64,000 nt of DNA. It comes from Hydractinia symbiolongicarpus (taxonomy: Eukaryota; Cnidaria; Hydrozoa; Anthoathecata; Hydractiniidae). The notes beneath the pieces are model-generated. The model was not told the origin of the DNA, made no database searches, and saw only the letters and a program-made list of their open reading frames with translations. Made by a program: the position numbers and the translations under genes. The first letter of the stretch is position 1. Each line of letters begins with the position of its first letter. The DNA lies in NCBI RefSeq assembly GCF_029227915.1, contig NC_079876.1, positions 13,580,001-13,644,000 of the forward strand, written 5' to 3'. Positions 31,041 through 39,349 of the stretch are shown here, one piece after another.

Positions 31041-32360
31041 TTAATATAGTACATCCATAATTTCACCGTTTTGAATATTTAATTGAGCATCCATTATTAG
31101 ATATATGTAAGCGTTTAAAGATCCCGCTGCCTCGGCCGTCTTTTCAACTTGCAGTGTGATACCCTCGCTCGCATTTTCAATCCGTCGACCAGTCCCGTGC
31201 AGTGAGTTTTCATCTATGGTTCTGAAATCCAGCCATAGAGCATATTTCGTGGTTAGGTAGTCCGCTACCTTCACATCATGTAGTTGCAGATGTTTTTGTA
31301 TTTCACCGGCGTTGCCATCCCTTTGTTTGCCCTCCGCAAAATACTTGCAAATTTCACCATAATGCTCAAACGGTTGCATTCCCTGAGCGAAAAGTTGGTT
31401 GGGTTTACCCTCAACTATGGCGGATACCTTTTTGATCTTAGGATTGTAGAACCTACCTGTATCTCGTTTGTAAACTTTCTCTTCCTCAAACAGAACCAAT
31501 ATACCCTTCAGGGACTTGCATGGTGTATTGAATGACCAATTCCACGTTGTGTCTGACTTATCCATCCTAATTTGTCTATGTCTCAAGAATCTGTCATAGA
31601 GCACGGCCATGTTTTGGTATTCATTTGAAATGAATCTGGCGAGTGTGGGTTGTGTCACAATCTCATATTCCAGAGATATGTTGGAGATTTTGTATTTAGC
31701 ATCCGGCGCCGGTGCCGTGGCGGAACCTGAAGGTTTGGTAGGTGTTGATAATACTACCCTGTCATAATTGTTGAATGTTATCTCATAACACAGCCTATTA
31801 CCTAATCCAGCCTGATAATATGGGATCGTGCTATCTAACATTTCAAAATCTAGTGGTATGGTGAACTTGTTTTTGTATGCATCATAAATAGCTTTGTCCG
31901 CTACCTCCGATGCGTCTTTATCCGCGGCTCCAACTCTCAGTTTCATACAGTTTTCTGTACACCCTTCATCAAAGATGATACCTTGTCTTATTGCATTTCT
32001 TTTTTCAGACTTGGTTAACCATAAATCTCTGTAGCACCCGAAAAGATCAAAGTCATCAATGCTCAGAATCTCGGTACCCTCGAACTTGATGGCCAACTTT
32101 TTAACAATTGCCCTCCCTATGTTAGAGACCAATGTTCTCTTCGTGTCGGCTTTTGACTCGAGATCAATGTCGAAACTTATTTTCGAAGTACCAGGAACAA
32201 TGACATCATCGTTACCTAAATTAGGGAACCTAATCAGGAGTAACTGGTTCTGATCAATCTCACTTGGGTTGTGAGTGACAATTACTTTTTGATGCGTTCC
32301 TTTTACGCCATGTGCGGTTCTAAGTGAACGCTCTGGGTTTAACTTTTTCCCGTATTCCAT
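31041..32360 (-). CDS. MCP: Double-jelly-roll major capsid protein
   Basis: 439 residues, intact. The length, position beside the ATPase and penton-like gene, and segments such as QNQLLLIRFPNLGNDDVIVP, YYQAGLGNRLCYEITFN and MQPFEHYGEICKYF fit the Polinton hexon-like capsid protein, which forms the pseudohexagonal lattice. Two beta-rich halves are seen, roughly residues 25-235 and 236-439, joined by a Pro/Ala-rich stretch (KPSGSATAPAPD). The assignment rests on family resemblance and gene order rather than a run comparison. No frame damage is visible. Confidence 0.85.
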   Translation of the reverse strand: MEYGKKLNPERSLRTAHGVKGTHQKVIVTHNPSEIDQNQLLLIRFPNLGNDDVIVPGTSKISFDIDLESKADTKRTLVSNIGRAIVKKLAIKFEGTEILSIDDFDLFGCYRDLWLTKSEKRNAIRQGIIFDEGCTENCMKLRVGAADKDASEVADKAIYDAYKNKFTIPLDFEMLDSTIPYYQAGLGNRLCYEITFNNYDRVVLSTPTKPSGSATAPAPDAKYKISNISLEYEIVTQPTLARFISNEYQNMAVLYDRFLRHRQIRMDKSDTTWNWSFNTPCKSLKGILVLFEEEKVYKRDTGRFYNPKIKKVSAIVEGKPNQLFAQGMQPFEHYGEICKYFAEGKQRDGNAGEIQKHLQLHDVKVADYLTTKYALWLDFRTIDENSLHGTGRRIENASEGITLQVEKTAEAAGSLNAYIYLIMDAQLNIQNGEIMDVLY

Positions 32361-32404
32361 GCTATTCCATATTACTTTTTATTTTATTTTACTTTAATTC
32401 GGTA

Positions 32405-32968
32405 TCATCTGTCCGCCGTATCTCTTATGTGTAGGGTAACTGTTGTCTTCATACCACCCCATAGCACCTTACCATCCTGTCCTGTGACTCTAATGGTAAG
32501 TGATTGAAGTAAACCTTTCTTTAGTTTCTTATATTGCGGATTTTTCGGTTCAATATATGTAAAATCACCACCATACTCGGATATATGATATGTCATCAGG
32601 TTGTTGCTATATTCACCATCTTTAAGATTTAACGAGTTATCCAATTCATTAAGATTAAAATGTAGTTCCGTTACACCCTCCATATTGAATATTTTACCCA
32701 ACTTAGAGTTTCTAGCTAGTGGTGTTGATTTTACATCACCTCTCACGATTGAATTTAACTCCCTCCATGTGTATTGCCGACCCTGTGGTAACCTAACCGT
32801 GGTAACTCCATCAGCCAAGGGTATATCTATTGGAGCTGTAGCTACATATGTGACATTATCCGAAAACGTCTCCACGATCGCAACCTCCTTTGTACCATGT
32901 GAGTTGTCTATCGGTTGATACAAATAGATTTTCTTCTCGCTATTTACGTCCTTTATTGTGATATACAT
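32405..32968 (-). CDS. Probable minor capsid (penton) protein
   Basis: 187 residues, beta-rich, ending in LTIRVTGQDGKVLWGGMKTT and TLHIRD. The gene lies directly upstream of the major capsid gene on the same strand, 44 bp away, which is the usual place for the single-jelly-roll vertex protein in Polintons. No membrane segment or catalytic motif. The role is inferred from position and secondary-structure impression. Confidence 0.7.
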   Translation of the reverse strand: MYITIKDVNSEKKIYLYQPIDNSHGTKEVAIVETFSDNVTYVATAPIDIPLADGVTTVRLPQGRQYTWRELNSIVRGDVKSTPLARNSKLGKIFNMEGVTELHFNLNELDNSLNLKDGEYSNNLMTYHISEYGGDFTYIEPKNPQYKKLKKGLLQSLTIRVTGQDGKVLWGGMKTTVTLHIRDTADR

Positions 32969-33006
32969 TATTATATTAGAGATTGTGAATATATTTAAAT
33001 CAAAGA

Positions 33007-34179
33007 ATGGATGACATTTTCAGATATAACCCGAATGCGACATTGAAAACAAATGGAGGGCGGGATCTTCAAATATTGAGCGCTAGGGATCTGTACAAAC
33101 AGGCCATTATTGTGTCTGAAAGTGGCTCTTTCCCCGCTTCCTTTCCTAATATTTTTACCAATTATGAACTTAGTCAGAACGCGCAACGTATGAGAATTTG
33201 GAATGAGCAACCTTTTAGATTATGGCAAACCCAGCTAAATTTCGCCACTTGGTGTGCTTCAAGTGCCTGTGGGGTAAGTTTCGAACACCTTAATGATGGT
33301 AGATCTATGGTCAGGTCGATATATCGTTTTCATGTGTATTATCACATTAGACGAATCATTAAGCGCCTGCAAACACCTCTGCCCTTTGAGAATAGTTTTA
33401 ATCAATATGATAATCCCTATTCAAATGAGGAATTTCTAAAAATCTGTGGCGAGTATGATGTGGATTCCAACCCCATAAAATACAGAGGTCAGTACTTTTT
33501 CAGTTCATATCAAAAAAGACGTAAAGACTATCCAACTCCCGGGTTGAGTTATTTCACTAACGACTCCATGACGCGGTGGATTGTGGAAAAATCCGATGGA
33601 TTTACAAAAACGGGCCTTGTGAAGATCTCTAGCAGTGTTAGGGCCTATGCCTATCTTGTTCTTAGTTCTCAAGCCTCGGCACGCTCCTCCATCCTTGGTA
33701 ATGATTCAAGTGCTCTGACCGCCCAAAGAGTTTTTATGAATAACCTTAAAGACATTGTTAACCGTAGGGTTGATATTCAGGAGGATATTAAGCGTTATCA
33801 AGATACGTTAAACTACGCTTCAAGTAAGGTTGATTATTCGGTTGGACAAGGTATTTATATGTTACCTAGTGACATGAATCTCAGAATTAAGACAGGGGTG
33901 GTGGGTTACAACAACAAGATTTTGATATCTGGTGAAGATCTGACCATTGGTATTAATCGAAAGGTCAATGTTATTGAAAAAACAGCTGAATCGCATAAAA
34001 AGAAGCCGGTAACACCCGATCATCCTGATATCCATCCTGATAAACATATTACCGTACACCACGTGGATACTACAGATAAACACATTACTGCACCTTACCA
34101 CAAAGATACTCCTCCTACACACGAAGATGAGAAGATCGCTCTTGTGATTGTTATGACGACGGGTTATTTCATATGGTAA
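33007..34179 (+). CDS. Conserved Polinton protein with His-rich tail (390 aa)
   Basis: A long folded region (1-330) rich in Tyr, Arg and Asn, with stretches such as QNAQRMRIWNEQPFRLWQTQ, HVYYHIRRIIKRLQTPLP and QDIKRYQDTLNYASSKVDYS-like segments near residue 260. I believe this family recurs in animal Polintons, but its function is not known to me. The last 60 residues differ: they are low-complexity with repeated HPD and DKHIT units (HPDIHPDKHITVHHVDTTDK), then a short hydrophobic end. It is divergent from the minor capsid gene across 38 bp. An inverted repeat begins right after the stop. Confidence 0.75.
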   Translation: MDDIFRYNPNATLKTNGGRDLQILSARDLYKQAIIVSESGSFPASFPNIFTNYELSQNAQRMRIWNEQPFRLWQTQLNFATWCASSACGVSFEHLNDGRSMVRSIYRFHVYYHIRRIIKRLQTPLPFENSFNQYDNPYSNEEFLKICGEYDVDSNPIKYRGQYFFSSYQKRRKDYPTPGLSYFTNDSMTRWIVEKSDGFTKTGLVKISSSVRAYAYLVLSSQASARSSILGNDSSALTAQRVFMNNLKDIVNRRVDIQEDIKRYQDTLNYASSKVDYSVGQGIYMLPSDMNLRIKTGVVGYNNKILISGEDLTIGINRKVNVIEKTAESHKKKPVTPDHPDIHPDKHITVHHVDTTDKHITAPYHKDTPPTHEDEKIALVIVMTTGYFIW

Positions 34180-34192
34180 TTGTTTAGATAAA

Positions 34193-34217
34193 GATTGACG
34201 TCAATTAAATGTCAATC
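34193..34217 (+). terminator. Possible 3'-end hairpin of the 390-residue gene
   Basis: GATTGAC / GTCAATC stem with an 11-base loop, 13 nt after the stop, also containing the palindrome ATTGACGTCAAT. The right arm is shared with the 147-bp inverted repeat that follows, so the fold is ambiguous. Confidence 0.35.
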
Positions 34218-34357
34218 AAACCAGAATAACAATAGAGAAACAATGCATTCCTTACATACCAAATATCCTTAGCAACGGCTACTTTCGTTTTGACTTTTTT
34301 CTTATGTAAACAACTTTCTGGTATGTAAAATCCTATTGTTATAAGCGTTTGATTGAC
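34211..34357. repeat. 147-bp inverted repeat inside the Polinton
   Basis: GTCAATCAAAC (34211-34221) pairs with GTTTGATTGAC (34347-34357). Inside, ATAACAATAG pairs with CTATTGTTAT and TTACATACC with GGTATGTAA. The three paired blocks in mirror order suggest a small foldback insertion, or a relic of an internal terminal repeat. No open frame is in it. Confidence 0.7.
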
Positions 34358-34442
34358 AGATGGTTTTACAAGATAACAAAAACTGCTTTCCGATAGAATC
34401 TATAAAGTGGTATAAAGAGATGTAATCGTGAATATAAACACA

Positions 34443-34778
34443 ATGGCTTTTCCAACAGTTTAAGAATTTGAACAAAACATAGAACAAGTTACTCCAATCA
34501 TAAAGTGGAGAGAGCTGCCTAAAAACGATATTTACCTTGTTAAATATGTGAAAGAGATGGAAATATCAAGACCTGGTGCTCTTTCTGAAAAATCTATGTA
34601 TGCGAAGGTTCAAGATAGAATGGGAAATAAATATAAGACATGGTTGCCCGCAAGACTTTGTGATGAATTGAAGGATTATGGTTGGAAGGGTGATGCCTTT
34701 GTCAGATCAAATGGTCTCAAACAATCTCAAAATAATCATCAAAATCGATTCTTCAGTTTTGACATTATGTGGCGCTAA
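34443..34778 (+). pseudogene. Small Polinton protein (111 codons) with an early stop
   Basis: Frame from ATG 34443 (MAFPTV) meets TAA at codon 7 (34461-34463), then stays open to TAA 34776-34778. The open part has PIIKWRELPKNDIYLVKYVK, a middle KYKTWLPARLCDELK and a C-terminal FVRSNGLKQSQNNHQNRFFS. The beta-rich pattern and WRELP start look like a small family I associate with transposon-encoded proteins, without a known function. A later start would have to be non-AUG (GTG 34548) or the internal ATG 34557. The 25-bp hairpin and right TIR follow directly. Confidence 0.55.
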
Positions 34779-34797
34779 ACCTTGCAACATTGCAATC

Positions 34798-34822
34798 ATC
34801 TTTACTTGTTTCTGGTAAAGAT
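34798..34822 (+). terminator. 3'-end hairpin before the right TIR
   Basis: Perfect 8-bp stem ATCTTTAC / GTAAAGAT with a 9-base loop. It differs at two positions from the integrase hairpin at 26107-26131. It begins 19 nt after the last stop and touches the TIR start. Confidence 0.6.
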
Positions 34823-35155
34823 AGACACACATATCACTATAAATTATAGGGCACGACAGATGAGGGTGGGGAGGGACCCATGGGACGGGGAGGGGCCAGG
34901 GGGGACACGGCTGGGGAGGGGGTTTTGGGCGGATATTATAGAGCATGCCCGCTTATTTAACGTAAAGTGGTAAAGTGCACATGGATTTTATGGACTCCTC
35001 TATCGTTGATTTGACGTGGATGATCTATAATTTGACGTGGAGTGTGCGCAGAATATTAATCGCTAAGGGGTGGTATGGGCCTTTTTTACCTTGATTTGAT
35101 GTGGATGCCCGCTTATTTGACATGATTGCACTAGGATCCGCCTTTTCCTATCTCT
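34821..35155 (-). repeat. Polinton right terminal inverted repeat
   Basis: Complement of 19269-19603 over 335 bp, with about two mismatches seen (near AATATTCTGCG and CAAGGTAAAA). It ends CCTATCTCT followed by ACGTT. It carries the same iterated motifs as the left copy but no gene end. Confidence 0.95.
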
Positions 35156-35160
35156 ACGTT
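35155..35160. other. Polinton target-site duplication, right copy
   Basis: TACGTT at the outer edge of the right TIR, matching 19263-19268. The first T may instead be the terminal TIR base. Confidence 0.7.
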
Positions 35161-35365
35161 TTTTTTACTTTACTTTTGTAGGTCATGTTAATTTTGTAGG
35201 TCACGTTAATTTTAACGTTATCATAGTGCTTAAGTAGAATTTAGCATACATTTGTTTCTTTGAACGCTAAAAACATCGAACTTTTGTAATTTGTAAAAAC
35301 TAGGTAAAAACAAAGGCAGATCTTGCTGCTTATTCGAACTGCCAATAATTTAATCATTTTGCTAA

Positions 35366-35918
35366 AGGCGGAGGCAAACCAGTCCAACATTTCATCCAAC
35401 ATTCTCGGCAAGATCAAAGGAATTCTCTATCTGAGTTGCGTGAATTTTCATGTTGGATTGGTTTGATGGTACTTTTAATCCAACATATAAAAATCCCGCG
35501 AAATTCAAACGTTGATGATAGATGGGATATTTCATTAATTAGGAAATCGAAACCCCCACATCCATCCTAAACATTTCCGTAAATCCGAATCTGTCCTCGA
35601 TCTTCAATTCTTTAATGATATTACTAAAATATCTATTTTGTTCTCTTCTCTTTATCCACTCTCTTGTTTTTCCGCGGGTTGGTTTTTCATCGTGTGAATC
35701 GACGAGTTTGTTCAGCAACATAAGCAGCACTGAAGACATCCTTCCGTCCGCCATTTTGTTTTTCATAAATGAATAAACTATTTATCGTTCAAATGTTTTT
35801 AAAAGCAGTCCCACAAACCTAAAACTTTGCTTCATCCAACATGCATTGTTTTATCCAACATTTCATCCAACATGGGAAAAGAATGTTGGATGAAATGTTG
35901 GACTGGTTTGCCCCGCCT
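35366..35918 (-). mobile_element. PIF/Harbinger-derived element (553 bp)
   Basis: Flanked by TAA on both sides (35363-35365 and 35919-35921), the 3-bp duplication typical of PIF/Harbinger. The roughly 40-bp TIRs start AGGCGGAGGCAAACCAGTCC on the left and AGGCGGGGCAAACCAGTCC on the right, each continuing AACATTTCATCCAACATTC. The element contains the truncated transposase start described separately. It is a MITE-like deletion derivative. It lies in the same intron as the Polinton, 206 bp away. Confidence 0.85.
35539..35766 (-). pseudogene. Truncated PIF/Harbinger transposase N-terminus
   Basis: 75 residues with KTREWIKRREQNRYFSNIIK and ELKIEDRFGFTEMFRMDV, matching the start of Harbinger-type nucleases (a basic R-x-W region, then a helical KEL..D...F..MFRM segment). 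The DDE nuclease core is absent: the frame ends at VGVSIS* before it. It is carried inside the TAA-flanked element, so the parent was an autonomous Harbinger deleted internally. Confidence 0.7.
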
Positions 35919-36408
35919 TAATCGAACGATTCTTTAATTCTCAAACCCAAATCCGTATTTTTTCACTGATAAGCCCACCTCCATGTTAACCCACCCGTGT
36001 ATAAGCTCATGTATTTTTTAATAATAAAGGGAATAAAGGAAAAACTATTATGGCCTTCACACATTTTCATATGTTTTTTATCCTACAATGTGTGTAGACA
36101 CACCCGTCTTAAGCCCATTTATGAGACTTGCCATGAGATAAGCACATAAATTATCTGCAAAAAGAAGGTGTGTCCGTTAAGTAGAAATAAAACTTTTTTA
36201 TTATCAAACACACAATGCGTTAATAAAAAGGCGCTTGCAAGGTAGACATTCGAAAGCTTCTCCCATCGCCAAGGTTTATCCTGTAACTTTAACTTAACTC
36301 GACTTCCGTTTATTTTATTTCTTTAAATTAGTTAACATCCACTGGTTCATGCAAAGAGTTCGTTTTTTTGCTAAATTTTTAATAAATAACTAATTATTCC
36401 ATATTTAG

Positions 36409-37760
36409 AACATAGAAGTCGCTCAAGAAAAGCAAAGTAAACGCTTATGGTAAGCGTATTAGAGCAACGGCTGTCAAAAGGGATTTTAAAGAAGATGCAA
36501 TGGATATTTTGGCAGATCAAACAAAAAGAAAAGGCCTCAAAACCAGATTTAAAGGTCAGTTTATTGTTGAGGCAGTCACACCACATGGAAACATCAAACT
36601 AAAAAAAATGACAAACACAGCCATTTGAAACTAAGCATTTGAAAAAAATTGTTGAAGGTAGGCTTGTAACGCAACGCATATTTAAATAAAATTAACGGAA
36701 GGAGGAAGAAAAGGAGAGAGAAAAGCAGAAAGAGAAAAGGGGAACTTGTGGTTGTCTTTTGTAAGGTCACTTCATATTACGAATAACACATTTCTTGTCA
36801 AAACCAGACTCTTACATATAATAACAGTACTCAGTTATTGGGACAGGACTATAAGCAACTATAAAATGTTAATAGTTATGTTATCATTGTAATCTTTTCA
36901 ATGTTAGCTCCTGAACCAACCATCATACCCACCGAAGAGATACGACTTGATGATATTGATAACGGTACTATTAAATCAGTAGTTCATTCTCTATAGCAAC
37001 TACAACACTTTAGGAAATCACTGTATAGTAGTTATGTTATCATTATAAATTAACTCATTTCAATCATAAAATTGCTTCCAGCAAGTCTGAGCAGATGAGG
37101 GACATAGTGGCCCCCACTATCATATTATATAAGGAAAAATCACTAGCTGACATTCAGCTACAAATAAGACAAGTTTGGATGCTAAAATTAAGAGCTATAT
37201 AAAGCAAGGTATATCTTTCGTTCTCGTTGCAACACATAGAAGGTCATTATTACATACTCCTAACGAAAGAACTCAGCCTTATAATATTCACACAGTTCAT
37301 GTAACAAATCGTAATCATTAAAACTTTTGCTGTAAGCACTTATTAAAGACTTTGCGTCAAGCCGGGAAACAAATCTATTGGCTCGTTTAGTTCAGTTGTT
37401 CTTATAAAGACTTGCATCGTATCAACCTTAAAAACTTTGATTTTACTTTTGATTTTAAGAGATTTTCCCCGTTACAGATAGGGAAACTATTAGCTATTGA
37501 ACACAGATTAATACAACAAAATATATTTTTTGAATTATATTTAGAATGAAGAAGTCGCAGCCAGCCAAGGTATGTTTCTATGGAAGATAAGTGGAAAATA
37601 TAATTAGCAAATATTTCTCACGATCGCTCAGGTTCATTAACAATTTCTTCTGGATCAAATTTGTGCATATATAAGATTGCTGTCTAACTTTATCTTATCT
37701 CTAGAAGAATGATACAGAAGTTGACGATGGATGGTTTATAATAAAACCAACAAATAATTA
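36409..37760 (+). pseudogene. Integrase-derived multi-exon gene, 3' part
   Basis: Three exon-like blocks continue the gene cut by the Polinton. Exon 36409-36657 follows ATATTTAG and ends GAAG|GTAGGC. It reads NIEVAQEKQSKR, then in a shifted frame GKRIRATAVKRDF and TKRKGLKTRFKGQFIVEAV, a typical integrase C-terminal beta-barrel. Exon 36908 to about 36964 follows TTCAATGTTAG and encodes PEPTIIPTEEIRLDDID. A block from 37705 follows TTATCTCTAG and encodes KNDTEVDDGWFIIKPTNN. Single-base offsets within the first exon show decay or sequence error. Phase and content follow on from the donor at 19212, so the Polinton and the Harbinger element both sit in one intron. Confidence 0.55.
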
Positions 37761-38949
37761 CATGCGTAAATGTGCAAGATGTTGTGGCAACTTTTCAAAC
37801 TCTGACATGTGCTTGATTACCACGAAGTTGCGACTAATTAGAGGGGAAAAGGCGCCCGACGAAAAAAAAAAAAAAAACAAATATGCATTTACATACTGAT
37901 AAAAAATGCTTGGGCAGAGGATTTAGTATAAAGAAGTACTAAATCCAATGAAAGTAAGCATTTCTCAAGCCCAGTTTAAAACATTCAAACAAAGAGGCGT
38001 AGATTTAAAAAACAACAAAAATTTGTAAAATCATTACCTCTTTGTATATATTCTGTGACTATATTATCACTATAAATCTGTTTAAAAATGTGGCCTGTTT
38101 TGTCTAAAGTAACCACAATTTAAAAGAAATACTACTATAAACTAATACAGGAAGTGAATTAGTTAACTTGACGAGTTTATGCCTGAATTATAATGCACCT
38201 CCCCTTGTTCGGAAAGCATAAGTTAAAGTCAAAGTAGCATATTTGGTATTTTTATTGTATAATTATTAATAATTACGTTTAACATTTATGCAACATACAA
38301 TATTTAACTCGTTTTGTTTTATGGGAAAGAGTTGAGTGTGCTGAAGTTTATGTAATTTTACGGTATAATCTGTTATTTAATACTTAGTCTTGGAAACTTT
38401 TGATTTTGAAAAGTCTTGTCCATTCTGCTTATGAAATACAATTAAATCTTACTGTTCTCCTTGTTTTTGTAATGCAACAAAACTCTGAAAAAATGAAGTT
38501 GTTCAATTTGAGTTTACATTCACATATCAAATAGTGATCAACGCAAACTTAAAAAATAATTTTTTGAGGAAAAAGTCAAACTTATAATGTTGCTTAAAGA
38601 TAAAGCATTTAAGCCTTTACAAATAAAAAAATTACTAAAGTTCTAAGATAAACATCTCCAGAGTTAAATTTTCTCTTAAAAAAAAATTTTATTCACGCTA
38701 TTAAAAAAGTAACCAATAATAACCAATATATATATATATAGCTAGATATATAATTTTACTGTTCTACTTTGTTGTATTTTAACGATCTAGGCATATTGCA
38801 TTGTTATTGGAACTTTCTGTTCAACCACTCAGCTCAGTTCAAAACTACTATTTCTGAAGAACTTTTCTTGCTCTTATTAAGGCCAGCTCCATTCTGTTCA
38901 ATTTTTGTATAAATATTACTTTGGCTTTTCTAATGGCTAGTGACGTTTA
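37761..38949. other. Intron or intergenic sequence, no gene seen
   Basis: AT-rich sequence. It contains a perfect 10-bp inverted repeat (37919-37946) and a TATATATATATA run near 38728. It may be an intron if the exon at 38950 belongs to the integrase-derived gene. Confidence 0.4.
37919..37946. repeat. Perfect 10-bp inverted repeat
   Basis: GGATTTAGTA / TACTAAATCC with an 8-base loop, flanked by weaker complementary bases (CTTGGGC and GCCCAG further out). Probably a small foldback repeat. Confidence 0.5.
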
Positions 38950-39349
38950 GTCCAACCCTGGGTCTGTCAACCCAGATAAAATAGTAATGGGCTCATTTCA
39001 TCAAGGTCATTCTAGATTTGGAGAATCAACAGGTAGGCAATGCGTCTGCAATGCTTTGTGGGCCATCTGTTACCCTTCTATTGCGTCTGTGCGTTACTGG
39101 ACTGAATGGGATCTTGATCGTATTTTGACACTAGGGAATGATATTTACGTCAGCTTAGGTTACACCAGTCAATATCTTGCTTTAGACGAACTGCCCAATT
39201 CAATTGCAACTGAAAACGGGAATATTCAAATTGAAAGTCAGATTCCTATTTATTTGAATTTTCGAGAAATAGTACTTCCTTTCTCCGTGCCCAGTAATAT
39301 GCCAATTATCTCACGCTATCTCGCAGTGGAAATCAAGCATAAGAAGTAA
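38950..39349 (+). CDS. Exon with cysteine-protease-like (USP/OTU-like) domain start
   Basis: Open from the acceptor-like GACGTTTAG|TCC to TAA 39347-39349. It reads NPGSVNPDKIVMGSFHQGHS, then GESTGRQCVCNALWAIC and later WTEWDLDRILTLGNDIY and LALDELPNSIATENG. The pattern QGH.RFG...G.QC..NAL..I resembles the catalytic-Cys start of a ubiquitin-specific or tegument-type cysteine protease domain often carried by transposon genes. Only the N-terminal half is seen here, and the expected His/Asp part is not. It could be the last exon of the integrase-derived gene or a separate transposon fragment. Confidence 0.45.

Larger units (their letters stand above)
19269..35155. mobile_element. Polinton/Maverick element (15.9 kb)
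   Basis: This is a self-synthesising, virus-like DNA transposon. It has near-identical 335-bp TIRs beginning AGAGATAGG, a short target duplication, a protein-primed type B DNA polymerase, a retroviral-like integrase, an FtsK/HerA-type packaging ATPase, a double-jelly-roll major capsid protein and a probable minor capsid protein. That is the hallmark set of Polintons. The coding regions are visibly richer in G+C than the AT-rich flanks. TIR identity implies recent insertion, yet the integrase, the RING gene, two small membrane-protein genes and the last small gene are interrupted, and no adenain-type protease is seen. As read, it could not move unaided. It lies 56 bp past a splice donor of the integrase-derived host gene. 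Confidence 0.95.
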
